64,000 nucleotides of DNA from CAYLLD01 sp964425135 (GCA_964425135.1 CAYRKW010000001.1:49135-113134), one strand, 5' to 3'. Positions 26,004-34,908 are shown, counted from the first letter of the stretch. A program made the numbers and translations. Notes: generated by a model not told the origin, from the letters alone.

Positions 26004-26825
26004 ATGAGCCTTGATAACACCGACAGCTACGTAACCCCCGACGGGCGCACCATCGGCGGCGTGGTGATGGAGATGAAGGACATCACCTTGCGCTTTGGCG
26101 GGGTGACGGCGATCAAGGACATCTCTTTCGATATTCGTGAAGGTGAGATCCGCGCGATCATCGGTCCCAACGGCGCGGGCAAATCCTCTATGCTCAATGT
26201 CATCAACGGCTTTTATCACCCGCAAGAAGGCGAGGTCTGGTACAAAGGCGCGAAACGCCCGCCGATGAAACCCTATGAGATCGCGCAGCAAGGCATCGCG
26301 CGCACCTTCCAGAACATCGCGCTCTTTCACGGCATGTCGACGCTCGATAACATCATGACCGGTCGTTTCACCCATATGAAGACCAGCTTTTTCAGCCAGA
26401 TGATCTGGAAAGGCAAAGCCGAGGCCGAAGAGGTCGCCAACCGCCAGAAAGCTGAAGAGATCATCGACTTTCTCGAAATCCAGGCCATCCGTAAAACCCC
26501 GGTGGGCCGCTTGCCCTACGGCCTGCAAAAGCGGGTTGAGCTTGGCCGCGCGCTGGTCGCTGAGCCTTCGCTGCTGCTGCTCGATGAGCCAATGGCCGGC
26601 ATGAACTCCGAGGAAAAAGAGGATATGTCCCGCTTCATCCTCGATGTGAACGAAGAATACGGCACGACGATTGCGCTCATTGAGCATGATATGGGTGTGG
26701 TCATGGACATCTCCGACCGTGTGGTGGTGATGGATTACGGCGCAAAGATCGGCGACGGCACCCCGCAGGACGTGCAGAGCAATCCAGCCGTGATCGACGC
26801 CTATCTTGGGGTGTCGCATGACTAA
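26004..26825 (+). CDS. Branched-chain-amino-acid-type ABC transporter ATP-binding protein (LivG type)
   Basis: A 273-residue LivG-family ATPase. Walker A is GPNGAGKSSML (about residue 53). The signature region is PVGRLPYGLQKRVELGRAL, with PYGLQ instead of the common LSGGQ, as seen in many LivG proteins of acyl-ligase clusters. Walker B is LLLLDEPMAGMN and the H-loop is IEHDMGVVMDISDRV. The C-terminal AYLG motif is typical of LivG. It works with the LivF-type ATPase encoded at 31275 and the LivH/LivM permeases. Confidence 0.92.
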   Translation: MSLDNTDSYVTPDGRTIGGVVMEMKDITLRFGGVTAIKDISFDIREGEIRAIIGPNGAGKSSMLNVINGFYHPQEGEVWYKGAKRPPMKPYEIAQQGIARTFQNIALFHGMSTLDNIMTGRFTHMKTSFFSQMIWKGKAEAEEVANRQKAEEIIDFLEIQAIRKTPVGRLPYGLQKRVELGRALVAEPSLLLLDEPMAGMNSEEKEDMSRFILDVNEEYGTTIALIEHDMGVVMDISDRVVVMDYGAKIGDGTPQDVQSNPAVIDAYLGVSHD

Positions 26826-26858
26826 TATGACAAAGATATCGACGGGCAGGGATCTGAC

Positions 26859-27845
26859 ATGGAACAACTGATTTTTGCCGGAGAAGTTGCGCTGAACGGG
26901 CTGATGACCGGGGTGATGTACTCGCTGGTTGCGCTGGGCTTTGTGCTGATTTTCAAGGCCTCGGGCATCTTCAACTATGCCCAAGGCGTTATGGCGCTTT
27001 TCGCCGCGCTGACGCTTGTGGGCTTGCAGAACGGACAGGTGCCTTTTGCCCATCTGATCAATTCGATTTTCGGCACGGACGTGCATCACTTTGGCTGGCA
27101 TCTGCCCGCCATCGTCGCGATCATCGGCACCGCGCTGGTGATGATCCTTCTGGCGATACTGGTCGAGCGATATGTGCTCCAACACCTGGTCAATCAGGAA
27201 CCGATTATCCTCTTCATGGCCACGATCGGGCTGGCTTATTTCATGGAAGGTTTCGGTGATTTGATGTGGGGGGCTGAGATCAAAACCCTCGATATCGGAC
27301 TGCCCGAAGGCATTTCGGACACGATTGAGACGACGACCTATGAGTGGTTCGGCTACGGCTATTTCATCGACTGGCTCGATATCTCTGCTGCGATTGTCGC
27401 GACGTTTCTGGTTATCTCGCTCACTATCTTCTCGCAATATACCAAAACAGGCCGCGCCCTGCGCGCTGTAGCTGATGACCATCAGGCAGCGCTCTCGGTC
27501 GGGATCAGCCTGCGCACCATTTGGGTGATCGTCTGGTCCATCGCCGGGTTCGTTGCGCTGGTTGCAGGTATCATGTGGGGGGCGAAATCCGGTGTGCAAT
27601 TCTCGCTCTCGCTGGTTGCGCTCAAGGCGCTGCCGGTGCTGATGCTGGGCGGCTTCACCTCGATCCCCGGTGCGATCATTGGCGGGCTGATCATCGGGGT
27701 TGGCGAGAAGCTCTTCGAGTTTCTGATTGGCGTCCCGTACCTTGGCGGCGCCACCGAAAACTGGTTCGCTTATGTGCTGGCCCTGATCTTCCTCGTTTTC
27801 CGTCCGCAAGGGCTGTTCGGCGACAAGATCATTGAGAGGGTGTGA
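26859..27845 (+). CDS. Branched-chain-amino-acid-type ABC transporter permease (LivH type)
   Basis: A 328-residue membrane protein of the LivH family. The N-terminal segment ALNGLMTGVMYSLVALGFVLIFKASGIFNYAQG matches the family's L-x-x-G-x-x-Y-x-L-x-A-x-G-L-x-L-I-x-G start. TGRALRAVADDHQAALSVGI is the cytoplasmic loop that contacts the ATPase. About eight membrane segments are visible. It lies 33 bp after the LivG-type gene and is followed by a 204-bp gap that holds a MITE-like inverted repeat. Confidence 0.93.
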   Translation: MEQLIFAGEVALNGLMTGVMYSLVALGFVLIFKASGIFNYAQGVMALFAALTLVGLQNGQVPFAHLINSIFGTDVHHFGWHLPAIVAIIGTALVMILLAILVERYVLQHLVNQEPIILFMATIGLAYFMEGFGDLMWGAEIKTLDIGLPEGISDTIETTTYEWFGYGYFIDWLDISAAIVATFLVISLTIFSQYTKTGRALRAVADDHQAALSVGISLRTIWVIVWSIAGFVALVAGIMWGAKSGVQFSLSLVALKALPVLMLGGFTSIPGAIIGGLIIGVGEKLFEFLIGVPYLGGATENWFAYVLALIFLVFRPQGLFGDKIIERV

Positions 27846-27865
27846 CCGTGGCGATGGCGGGATTT

Positions 27866-28020
27866 GAGTATTTTTGGAAAGATGAAGCAGGGGTAGCGAT
27901 CTGCCATTCGCGCTTGCGCGCGCCGACAGACCGCCTTCACCTTTCACGGCCATCGGCTCTCCAGCCTGTACCGCGTCTGAATGGAAGCACGGAAATCCTT
28001 TCATCTTTCCTAAAATACTC
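27866..28020. mobile_element. MITE-like 155-bp element with 22-bp terminal inverted repeats
   Basis: The left end (27866-27887) begins GAGTATTTTTGGAAAGATGA. The right end (27999-28020), read in reverse complement, begins GAGTATTTTAGGAAAGATGA. The two arms agree at 20 of 22 positions. The interior is GC-rich with no convincing coding sequence. The element fills most of the gap between the LivH-type gene and the VOC gene inside an operon. Single copies of the arm motif occur at 16875, 57457 and 60487. I see no clear target-site duplication, so a non-autonomous transposon is a hypothesis; a pair of facing regulatory motifs is the alternative. Confidence 0.5.
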
Positions 28021-28049
28021 TGGGCGCAGCATCACAAAGGATAACGCCC

Positions 28050-28421
28050 ATGTATAAATCACGGCTCGGTGTCATTGTGATTGATTGCCAGACCGATGAT
28101 CTGACAGAGCCGCTTGCCTATTGGTCGGCCGCGCTTGGGTATACGGGCGAGATTGATGCGCGCGGGAAATATGCCACGTTTGATAAGGGCTATCCACGCA
28201 TCTTGCTGCAAGCGGTCGATCACGCGCCTCGCGTTCACGTCGATATAGAAACCGACAATCAGGATGCGGAAGTTGCCCGTCTTGAAGGGATCGGCGCGAC
28301 CATCGTTGATAAATGCGAACATGGCTGGACCGTGATGGAAGCGCCAACAGGCCATCGCTTTTGCGTGGTCAACCCGCAGGGCAGTGATCTTGATATCGAC
28401 AGCAAGGATCACAGCGCATGA
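28050..28421 (+). CDS. VOC family (glyoxalase/bleomycin-resistance-fold) protein
   Basis: A 123-residue protein with the paired beta-alpha-beta-beta-beta pattern of the vicinal-oxygen-chelate fold. ERLAYWSAALGY-like text (LAYWSAALGY) is the usual first helix, and the end WTVMEAPTGHRFCVVNPQG matches the family's C-terminal strand. The family includes lyases, dioxygenases and binding proteins, so the reaction is not defined. It sits between LivH- and LivM-type genes and overlaps the next small gene by four bases (ATGA). Confidence 0.8.
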   Translation: MYKSRLGVIVIDCQTDDLTEPLAYWSAALGYTGEIDARGKYATFDKGYPRILLQAVDHAPRVHVDIETDNQDAEVARLEGIGATIVDKCEHGWTVMEAPTGHRFCVVNPQGSDLDIDSKDHSA

Positions 28422-28657
28422 GCTGGTCGCCAAAACAAATCACAAGCGCCGCCATTACCATGAGCGCAACCTTCACCACCATCATCGTAACACTGACCTA
28501 TTTCTGGATATCGACCGACGGCTGGTCGGGCATGCAGGATATGTCGTTCCTTGCGTTTGCGATCATATTCGGCGCGGTGTTGCTGGCGATTGGCATCGTG
28601 ATGACGATCTATATCGTCATGGTCGTGCGAAAAAACGAGAAGTTAGAAAAGGGCTGA
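28418..28657 (+). CDS. Small two-helix membrane protein of unknown function
   Basis: A 79-residue protein I do not recognise. It has two predicted membrane segments, about residues 12-31 (AITMSATFTTIIVTLTYFWI) and 45-69 (FAIIFGAVLLAIGIVMTIYIVMVV), and a short lysine-rich tail. It overlaps the VOC gene by four bases and ends one base before the LivM-type gene, so it is part of the importer operon. It may be an accessory or stabilising subunit of the permease. Confidence 0.7.
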   Translation: MSWSPKQITSAAITMSATFTTIIVTLTYFWISTDGWSGMQDMSFLAFAIIFGAVLLAIGIVMTIYIVMVVRKNEKLEKG

Positions 28658-28658
28658 T

Positions 28659-29786
28659 ATGCTTTACCGTGAAGCCGGGGATTTCAAATCCTCTTATGTG
28701 CAAGATAATCAGACCTTCCCGATCAAGTTCGACCGGATCTGGTATTATGCCATTCTGATCTTCGCCTTTTGCGTCGTTCCGTTTTTCATCAATGAATATT
28801 GGGCCAGCGCCGTGCTGGTGCCGGTGCTGATCTTCGCAATCGCTGCGTTGGGCCTCAATATTCTGACCGGGTATTGCGGGCAGGTCTCGCTTGGCACCGG
28901 CGGGTTCATGGCCGTGGGGGCCTATTCCTGTTACAAACTCATGACCGGTCTCGATATCTATCTGCCCGGCGCAGAAGAGGGCGAATGGGTGCGCTATGCG
29001 CTGCCGCCGATCAATATATTCTTCTCGGTCATCTTATCGGGCATCATTACAGCGCTGGTGGGCGTCCTTTTCGGCCTGCCAAGCATGCGCATTAAAGGCT
29101 TTTATCTCGCGGTGGCCACATTGGCCGCGCAGTTCTTCCTGGTCTGGCTCTTCAACAAGTGGGCCTGGTCCTACAACTATTCCGCCTCCGGCCAAATAAC
29201 TGCGCCGACCCGCACCATGTTCGGGGTCGAGGTCACGGGCCCGTCCACATCCGCTTGGGCGACCTATCTCTTTTGCCTGACCTTTGTGACATTGCTTGCG
29301 TTCCTTGCGCGTAACCTCACGCGCGGGCGGATCGGGCGGTCCTGGATGGCGATCCGAGATATGGATATCGCCGCAGAGATTATCGGCGTGAACCCATTGC
29401 GCACAAAACTCTCGGCCTTCGCGGTCAGCTCGTTTTATATCGGCATCTCAGGCGCGCTCTACTTCTCTGTCTACCTTGGCGCTGTCGAGGTGGGCGAGGC
29501 ATTTGGCATCCAAAAGTCTTTCATCGTGTTGTTCATGATTATCATCGGCGGGCTTGGCTCGATCTTCGGCTCTTTTGCGGGCGCTGCCTTCCTGATCCTC
29601 ATGCCGGTGCTTTTGAAGAACATCCTTGTCGGGCAACTTGGCTGGGCCACCGATCTCGCCGCCCATATCGAGTTCATGATCATCGGCGCGCTTATCATCG
29701 GGTTTTTGATCGTGGAGCCGCATGGCATCGCACAGCTCTGGCGATTGGCAAAAGAAAAATTGCGTCTTTGGCCCTTCCCACACTAA
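28659..29786 (+). CDS. Branched-chain-amino-acid-type ABC transporter permease (LivM type)
   Basis: A 375-residue LivM-family permease. The core has ALGLNILTGYCGQVSLGTGGFMAVGAYS, the LivM hallmark, RIKGFYLAVATLAAQFF, and the cytoplasmic loop RGRIGRSWMAIRDMDIAAEIIGVNP. A non-conserved insert of about 25 residues follows the second core segment. About nine membrane segments are visible. It pairs with the LivH-type permease to form the channel. The binding protein gene starts 57 bp downstream. Confidence 0.93.
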   Translation: MLYREAGDFKSSYVQDNQTFPIKFDRIWYYAILIFAFCVVPFFINEYWASAVLVPVLIFAIAALGLNILTGYCGQVSLGTGGFMAVGAYSCYKLMTGLDIYLPGAEEGEWVRYALPPINIFFSVILSGIITALVGVLFGLPSMRIKGFYLAVATLAAQFFLVWLFNKWAWSYNYSASGQITAPTRTMFGVEVTGPSTSAWATYLFCLTFVTLLAFLARNLTRGRIGRSWMAIRDMDIAAEIIGVNPLRTKLSAFAVSSFYIGISGALYFSVYLGAVEVGEAFGIQKSFIVLFMIIIGGLGSIFGSFAGAAFLILMPVLLKNILVGQLGWATDLAAHIEFMIIGALIIGFLIVEPHGIAQLWRLAKEKLRLWPFPH

Positions 29787-29842
29787 GCTGATCTTAATTG
29801 GGCCTCAGACCCATAAACGAGCTAAACACTGGAGGAAGATTG

Positions 29843-31132
29843 ATGAAAAAACTGTTGAAAGCTGCGGCCTTTGCTACTGCTTCGCTGGGCATGGCACTGC
29901 CTGCGATGGCGGACCTGGTATTCCCGAGCCTGAGCTATCGGACCGGTCCTTATGCGGCCAACGGCATCCCGTTTGCGGATGGATTTGCCGACTACTTCAC
30001 ACTCCTGAACGAGCGTGATGGCGGTATCGGCGGCGAGGCGATCCGCATGATCGAATGCGAAACCGGCTACAACACCGAAAAAGGTGTGGAGTGCTATGAG
30101 GCGACCAAAGGAGAGGGCGCGCTTGTCTATCAGCCGCTCTCCACAGGTATCACCTACCAGCTGATCCCCAAAGCAACCGCTGACGGTATCCCGGTCCACT
30201 CCATGGGTTATGGCCGGACCTCGGCTGCCAACGGCAAAGTGTTTGAGTGGATTTTCAATTATCCGGTCAACTACTGGAATGGTGCGTCCCACGCGGTCAA
30301 CCATATCCTCGATCTCAATGGCGGTGACATCAGCGGCAAGAGCATAGCGCTCGTCTATCACAACTCCGCCTATGGTAAGGAGCCGATCCGCACGCTCGAA
30401 GAGCTGAGCAAAGTGCACGGCTATAACCTGACGACCATCGCCGTGGATCACCCCGGACAGGAGCAAAAATCGCAGTGGCTGCAAATCCGCCGCGAGAAGC
30501 CTGACTATGTTGTCATGTGGGGCTGGGGCGTGATGAACCAGGTTGCGATCCAGGAAGCAGTGAACATCCGTTATCCAATGGAAAACTTCATCGGCGTTTG
30601 GTGGTCTGGCTCGGAGAATGACGTGATCGCAGCGGGCGAGGGCGCTAATGGCTACAAAGCGCTCAACTTCCATGCAGCAGGCGCTGATTTCCCGCTTTTT
30701 GATGACATCCAGAAATATGTTGTCGATGCGGGCAAAGCCGCTGGCGCTGGTGATCAGATCGGCACCGTTCTTTACAACCGCGGCATGTACGCAGCGATGC
30801 TTGCCGGTGAAGCTGCGCGCAAGGCGCAGGAAATCCACGGCGTTTCGGATATCACACCTGCAATGATGCGCGATGGTATGGAGGCGCTGGAGGTCAATGA
30901 AGCCGTCATGACCGATCTCGGTCTGCCTGGCTTTGGCCCTGAGTTCGCGGTGACCTGTGACAACCACGGTGGACCCGGTCTGGGCGCGGTTCAGCAGTGG
31001 GATGCCGCGGCAAAAAGCTGGTCCCTGATCACAGATTTTGAGCCATCCGATATGGATGTGATCAGCAAGCTGATCCTAGAAGACAGCGCGGCCTATGCGG
31101 CTGAAAACAATATCGAAGAACGCTGCGGTTAA
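29843..31132 (+). CDS. LIV-type ABC transporter substrate-binding protein
   Basis: A 429-residue periplasmic binding protein of the Peripla_BP_6 type. The Sec signal is MKKLLKAAAFATASLG followed by MALPAMAD, cleaved after AMA. The mature start (LVFPSLSYRTGPYAANGIPFADGF) and RMIECETGYNTEKGVECYE match the sub-family usually encoded beside acyl-CoA ligases (from memory). GGAGGAAG lies 5 nt before ATG 29843, the strongest ribosome-binding site in the cluster, as expected for a highly made binding protein. A terminator follows. The ligand may be the acid activated by the ligase encoded at 23639. Confidence 0.9.
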   Translation: MKKLLKAAAFATASLGMALPAMADLVFPSLSYRTGPYAANGIPFADGFADYFTLLNERDGGIGGEAIRMIECETGYNTEKGVECYEATKGEGALVYQPLSTGITYQLIPKATADGIPVHSMGYGRTSAANGKVFEWIFNYPVNYWNGASHAVNHILDLNGGDISGKSIALVYHNSAYGKEPIRTLEELSKVHGYNLTTIAVDHPGQEQKSQWLQIRREKPDYVVMWGWGVMNQVAIQEAVNIRYPMENFIGVWWSGSENDVIAAGEGANGYKALNFHAAGADFPLFDDIQKYVVDAGKAAGAGDQIGTVLYNRGMYAAMLAGEAARKAQEIHGVSDITPAMMRDGMEALEVNEAVMTDLGLPGFGPEFAVTCDNHGGPGLGAVQQWDAAAKSWSLITDFEPSDMDVISKLILEDSAAYAAENNIEERCG

Positions 31133-31149
31133 TCTTTGACTGAATATCC

Positions 31150-31179
31150 CATGCCCGCATCTGCGGGCATGATTTTTTT
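31150..31179 (+). terminator. Rho-independent terminator after the LIV-type binding-protein gene
   Basis: CATGCCCGC (31150-31158) pairs with GCGGGCATG (31163-31171) around an ATCT loop and runs into TTTTTTT at 31173-31179. It is 18 bp after the stop codon. It separates the binding protein from the LivF-type ATPase gene, which therefore probably has its own promoter. Confidence 0.93.
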
Positions 31180-31204
31180 GTGTGATCGATCGGGTTTGCT
31201 GGAA

Positions 31205-31248
31205 AAAAGTCCGATAAAAGTCCGATAAAAGTCCGACGTTATTCCGAT
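31205..31248 (+). repeat. Four 11-bp direct repeats upstream of the LivF-type gene
   Basis: AAAAGTCCGAT occurs at 31205-31215 and 31216-31226, AAAAGTCCGAC at 31227-31237, and a degenerate unit GTTATTCCGAT at 31238-31248. The period is exactly 11 bp, one helical turn. The block lies between the terminator and the LivF-type start codon (31275), so it overlaps the place where a promoter is needed. A phased operator is the likeliest role; I do not recognise the motif. Confidence 0.7.
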
Positions 31249-31274
31249 AGCGTTATGTAAGGTAAAAGAAGACC

Positions 31275-32099
31275 ATGCTCGACAGCGCGAAAACCGAAGA
31301 GACCCTGCTTGAGGTCAACAATATCGAAGTGATCTACAATCACGTGATCCTCGTGCTCAAAGGTGTATCCCTGACCCTTGCCAAAGGCGGGATCACAGCG
31401 ATCCTTGGCGGGAATGGTGCAGGCAAAACGACGACCCTGAAAGCGATCTCGAACCTGCTGCATTCCGAGCGCGGGGAGGTCACCAAAGGCTCGATCCTTT
31501 ATCAAGGCGAGAATATCGCCAAGCTGAACCCCTCCGAGCTGGTCAAGCGCGGTGTTATTCAGGTCATGGAAGGCCGCCATTGTTTTGAACATTTGACGGT
31601 TGAAGAGAACCTGCTGACGGGCGCATACACCCGCCGTGACGGCGCGAGCAAGATCGCGCAAGACCTTGATTTGGTTTATAATTATTTCCCGCGTCTCAAA
31701 GAGCGCAGGAAGTCTCTTGCAGGCTATACCTCCGGCGGAGAACAGCAGATGTGCGCCATCGGCCGTGCACTGATGAGCCGTCCCGAGACCATTCTTCTCG
31801 ATGAGCCCAGTATGGGGCTGGCCCCGCAACTGGTGGAAGAGATTTTCGGCATCGTTAAGAATCTTAACGAAAATGAAGGTGTGAGTTTCCTTCTGGCCGA
31901 GCAAAACACCAACGTCGCCCTGCGCTTTGCCAACTACGGATATATTCTCGAAAGCGGGCGGGTCGTGATGGACGGGCCGGCGGATGAGTTGCGCGAGAAC
32001 CCGGATGTGAAAGAATTCTATCTTGGCCTGTCCGAAGAGGGTCGCAAGAGCTTTCGTGACACCCGTTCCTATCGTCGTCGCAAGCGTTGGTTAAGCTAG
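31275..32099 (+). CDS. Branched-chain-amino-acid-type ABC transporter ATP-binding protein (LivF type)
   Basis: A 274-residue LivF-family ATPase. Walker A is GGNGAGKTTTLKAIS, the signature is YTSGGEQQMCAIGRALM and Walker B is TILLDEPSMGLAPQLVEEIF, the last being diagnostic of LivF. EFYLG near the C-terminus is also typical. The tail (about residues 258-274, rich in Arg and Lys) is somewhat extended. It completes the LIV-type importer but is separated from it by a terminator and an 11-bp repeat block, so its expression may be set separately. Confidence 0.93.
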   Translation: MLDSAKTEETLLEVNNIEVIYNHVILVLKGVSLTLAKGGITAILGGNGAGKTTTLKAISNLLHSERGEVTKGSILYQGENIAKLNPSELVKRGVIQVMEGRHCFEHLTVEENLLTGAYTRRDGASKIAQDLDLVYNYFPRLKERRKSLAGYTSGGEQQMCAIGRALMSRPETILLDEPSMGLAPQLVEEIFGIVKNLNENEGVSFLLAEQNTNVALRFANYGYILESGRVVMDGPADELRENPDVKEFYLGLSEEGRKSFRDTRSYRRRKRWLS

Positions 32100-32218
32100 G
32101 ATAATCAATACCTTACCCATCGTTATGGTGTCGCGTAGCAACGCTCGTGAGACGCTTTTGTCATGTCTTCAACAAGCCATTGCCGCTAGGTTTTGCGTCA
32201 AAGTGACCTAGAGCGAAA

Positions 32219-33892
32219 ATGACATCTCCGACCCAAGCCGATTACGTGATTGTGGGCGCTGGTTCTGCCGGTTGCGCCATGGCCTATCGCTTGTCGGAAG
32301 ATGGCAAACACTCGGTTTTGGTGCTCGAATACGGCGGCAGCGATGCAGGTCCCTTCATCCAAATGCCCGGCGCGCTGTCATATCCGATGAATATGAAGCG
32401 TTACGATTGGGGCTATGAAACCGAGCCAGAACCGCATCTTGGCGGGCGTCGTCTCGCAGCCCCGCGCGGCAAGGTTATCGGCGGTTCATCCTCGATCAAC
32501 GGGATGGTGTATGTGCGCGGCCACGCCTGCGATTACGACCATTGGGAGGCAAGTGGCGCACGTGGATGGTCCTACGCGGATGTGCTGCCCTACTTCAAAC
32601 GCATAGAAAACTGGGACGATAGCGGGCAGGGCGGCGACGAAAGTTGGCGCGGGTCGGACGGCCCGTTACATGTGTCGCGCGGCACGCGGGAGAATCCGCT
32701 GGTCAAAGCCTTCGTTGAAGCGGGCGTGCAGGCGGGATTTGAGGCGACATCCGACTACAACGGCGAAAAACAGGAAGGCTTTGGCCCGATGGAAGCCACG
32801 ATCCATCAGGGCCGACGCTGGTCTGCAGCCAATGCCTATCTCAAACCTGCGCTAAAACGCGAAAATGTCTCCCTGCAGCGCGGTTTGGTCCAGAAAGTTC
32901 TGATTGAGAACAGGAAAGCAGTTGGTGTTGTTGCCAATATCGACGGGCAATCGCAGACGATCCGTGCCAATCGCGAGGTTATCTTGAGCGCTTCGGCATT
33001 CAACACGCCCAAGCTGCTCATGCTCTCGGGGATCGGCGATGCAGAGCATCTTAAATCCCATGGCATAGAGGTTGAAGCAGATCGCAAGGGTGTGGGCCAA
33101 AACCTTCAGGACCATCTGGAACTTTACGTCCAACAAGCGTCCAAACTGCCCGTAAGTCTCTATAAATACTGGAATATCTTCGGCAAGGCTTGGGTTGGCG
33201 CACGCTGGCTTTTCACCAAAACCGGTCCGGGCGCATCGAACCAGTTTGAATCCTGCGCCTTTGTCCGCTCCGCCGCTGGCGTAGAGTATCCTGACATCCA
33301 GTATCACTTCCTGCCAATAGCCGTCCGCTACGACGGACAGGCGGTGGCGGAAGGGCATGGATTTCAGGCCCATGTCGGACCTATGCGCTCCAAATCACGC
33401 GGCTCGGTAACGCTGCGCTCCGCTGATCCGGCCGCGCCGCCGCGCATCCTGTTCAACTACATGTCGCATGAGGATGACTGGGCCGATTTCCGGCACTGCA
33501 TTCGTCTGACGCGCGAGATATTCGGCCAAGAGGCATTTGCGCTCTATCGTGGCAAAGAATTGCAGCCGGGCGCCGATGCGCAATCAGATGAACACCTAGA
33601 CGAGGCGATAAAGGCGCATGTGGAAAGCGCCTATCATCCTTGCGGCACATGCAAGATGGGGGCCGCCGATGATCCGATGGCGGTCGTTGATCCTGAGGGG
33701 CGTGTGATTGGCGTGGAGGGGTTGCGCGTTGCCGATAGCTCGCTCTTCCCGCGCATCACCAATGGCAATCTGAACGCGCCATCGATCCTGATGGGCGAGA
33801 AAATCGCCGATCATCTGCTGGGCAAACCGCCACTTCCCAAAGACAATGCGCGCCCGTGGGTACATCCTGACTGGCGCACGTCGGATCGCTGA
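32219..33892 (+). CDS. betA: Choline dehydrogenase (GMC oxidoreductase)
   Basis: A 557-residue FAD enzyme of the GMC family, very similar in order and wording to E. coli BetA. Shared segments are YVIVGAGSAGCAMAYRLSED (FAD site, residues 9-28), QMPGALSYPMNMKRYDWGYETEPEP, GRGK-like PRGKVIGGSSSINGMVYVRG, NLQDHLELYVQ and AYHPCGTCKMG (active-site His). It oxidises choline to betaine aldehyde at the membrane. No betaine aldehyde dehydrogenase gene lies next to it. Related alcohol dehydrogenases share many motifs, so another amino-alcohol is possible, but similarity favours choline. Confidence 0.85.
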   Translation: MTSPTQADYVIVGAGSAGCAMAYRLSEDGKHSVLVLEYGGSDAGPFIQMPGALSYPMNMKRYDWGYETEPEPHLGGRRLAAPRGKVIGGSSSINGMVYVRGHACDYDHWEASGARGWSYADVLPYFKRIENWDDSGQGGDESWRGSDGPLHVSRGTRENPLVKAFVEAGVQAGFEATSDYNGEKQEGFGPMEATIHQGRRWSAANAYLKPALKRENVSLQRGLVQKVLIENRKAVGVVANIDGQSQTIRANREVILSASAFNTPKLLMLSGIGDAEHLKSHGIEVEADRKGVGQNLQDHLELYVQQASKLPVSLYKYWNIFGKAWVGARWLFTKTGPGASNQFESCAFVRSAAGVEYPDIQYHFLPIAVRYDGQAVAEGHGFQAHVGPMRSKSRGSVTLRSADPAAPPRILFNYMSHEDDWADFRHCIRLTREIFGQEAFALYRGKELQPGADAQSDEHLDEAIKAHVESAYHPCGTCKMGAADDPMAVVDPEGRVIGVEGLRVADSSLFPRITNGNLNAPSILMGEKIADHLLGKPPLPKDNARPWVHPDWRTSDR

Positions 33893-33960
33893 ACTCTGCA
33901 CTTGAATTTGGCGCAGCAGGCGGTCACTCTCCAGCCAAATCGCGTAACAAGGATGAGAGC

Positions 33961-34908
33961 ATGAGCAAGCCCGATCTGATCGTTATTGGCAATTTCCCCG
34001 ATTGGGATCGGAAGGCAATGTCCGCGCATTTCACGCTGCATCTTTGCCCCAAGACCGAAGACTGCAAAAAGCTGCCATCCGATCTGCGCGACAGTGCGAA
34101 ATATATCGCCTTCATCGGTCATCAGGCGTTTGGGGATGAGACGATGAGCGTGTTCCAATCGCTCAACACGATTGCCAATTTCGGTGTAGGATATGACGCG
34201 ATTGATATAGGCGCCGCCAGCGCGCGCGGGATCAAGGTCACAAATACGCCCGATGTGCTGACCGATGATGTTGCTGATCTTGCCCTTCTGATGCTCCTGA
34301 GCATTTGTCGCGATTCTCACGGTGCGGAGAAATGGGTGCGGGATGGGAATTGGGCGGCAAAGGGCAATTACCCGCTGCAACGCAAAATGAGCGGCGCGCG
34401 GGCTGGTATTGTCGGGCTTGGCCGGATTGGGCGGGCGATTGCGGATCGTCTGGTCGGTTTCGACATGGACATCGCCTATTACTCGCGTGCGCCCAAACAG
34501 ACGCCGGAAGGTTGGAAGTATTTTGATACCCCGCAGGCGCTGGCGGCCAATGTCGATTACTTGATTGTGTCGCTTTCAGGTGGCCCTGCAACTGAAGGGA
34601 TCGTTGATGCTAAGACTATCGAAGCACTTGGGGAGACGGGCATTCTTCTCAACATCTCCCGCGGAACCACCGTTGATGAAGAGGCGCTGATCAAAGCGCT
34701 ACAAGAGCGAAAGATAGCAGGTGCAGCGCTGGATGTGTTTCTGAGCGAGCCGGATGTGGACGAGCGCTTTTTGACGATGGACAACGTGCTTTTGCAGCCG
34801 CACCAAGCCTCTGCGACCTATGAAACGCGCAAAATTATGGGCAAGCTCGTGCTCGACAATCTCATCGCGGCCCATGACGGCAAGCCGCTGCTCACTCCGG
34901 TGAATTGA
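33961..34908 (+). CDS. D-isomer-specific 2-hydroxyacid dehydrogenase
   Basis: A 315-residue NAD(P)-dependent enzyme. ARAGIVGLGRIGRAIADRL is the Rossmann motif (about residues 144-162). The catalytic trio is visible: Arg in LLNISRGTTVDEEAL, Glu in LSEPDVDERF and His in VLLQPHQASATYE. It reduces a 2-keto acid such as glyoxylate or hydroxypyruvate, or works in reverse. It lies 68 bp after betA. Its 3' end overlaps the convergent DUF6476 gene by 17 bp. Confidence 0.92.
   Translation: MSKPDLIVIGNFPDWDRKAMSAHFTLHLCPKTEDCKKLPSDLRDSAKYIAFIGHQAFGDETMSVFQSLNTIANFGVGYDAIDIGAASARGIKVTNTPDVLTDDVADLALLMLLSICRDSHGAEKWVRDGNWAAKGNYPLQRKMSGARAGIVGLGRIGRAIADRLVGFDMDIAYYSRAPKQTPEGWKYFDTPQALAANVDYLIVSLSGGPATEGIVDAKTIEALGETGILLNISRGTTVDEEALIKALQERKIAGAALDVFLSEPDVDERFLTMDNVLLQPHQASATYETRKIMGKLVLDNLIAAHDGKPLLTPVN

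Noticed and set aside
27842..28057. 71-residue frame between the LivH-type and VOC genes
   Set aside because: It spans the inverted-repeat element and has no family features; the repeat explains the sequence better.
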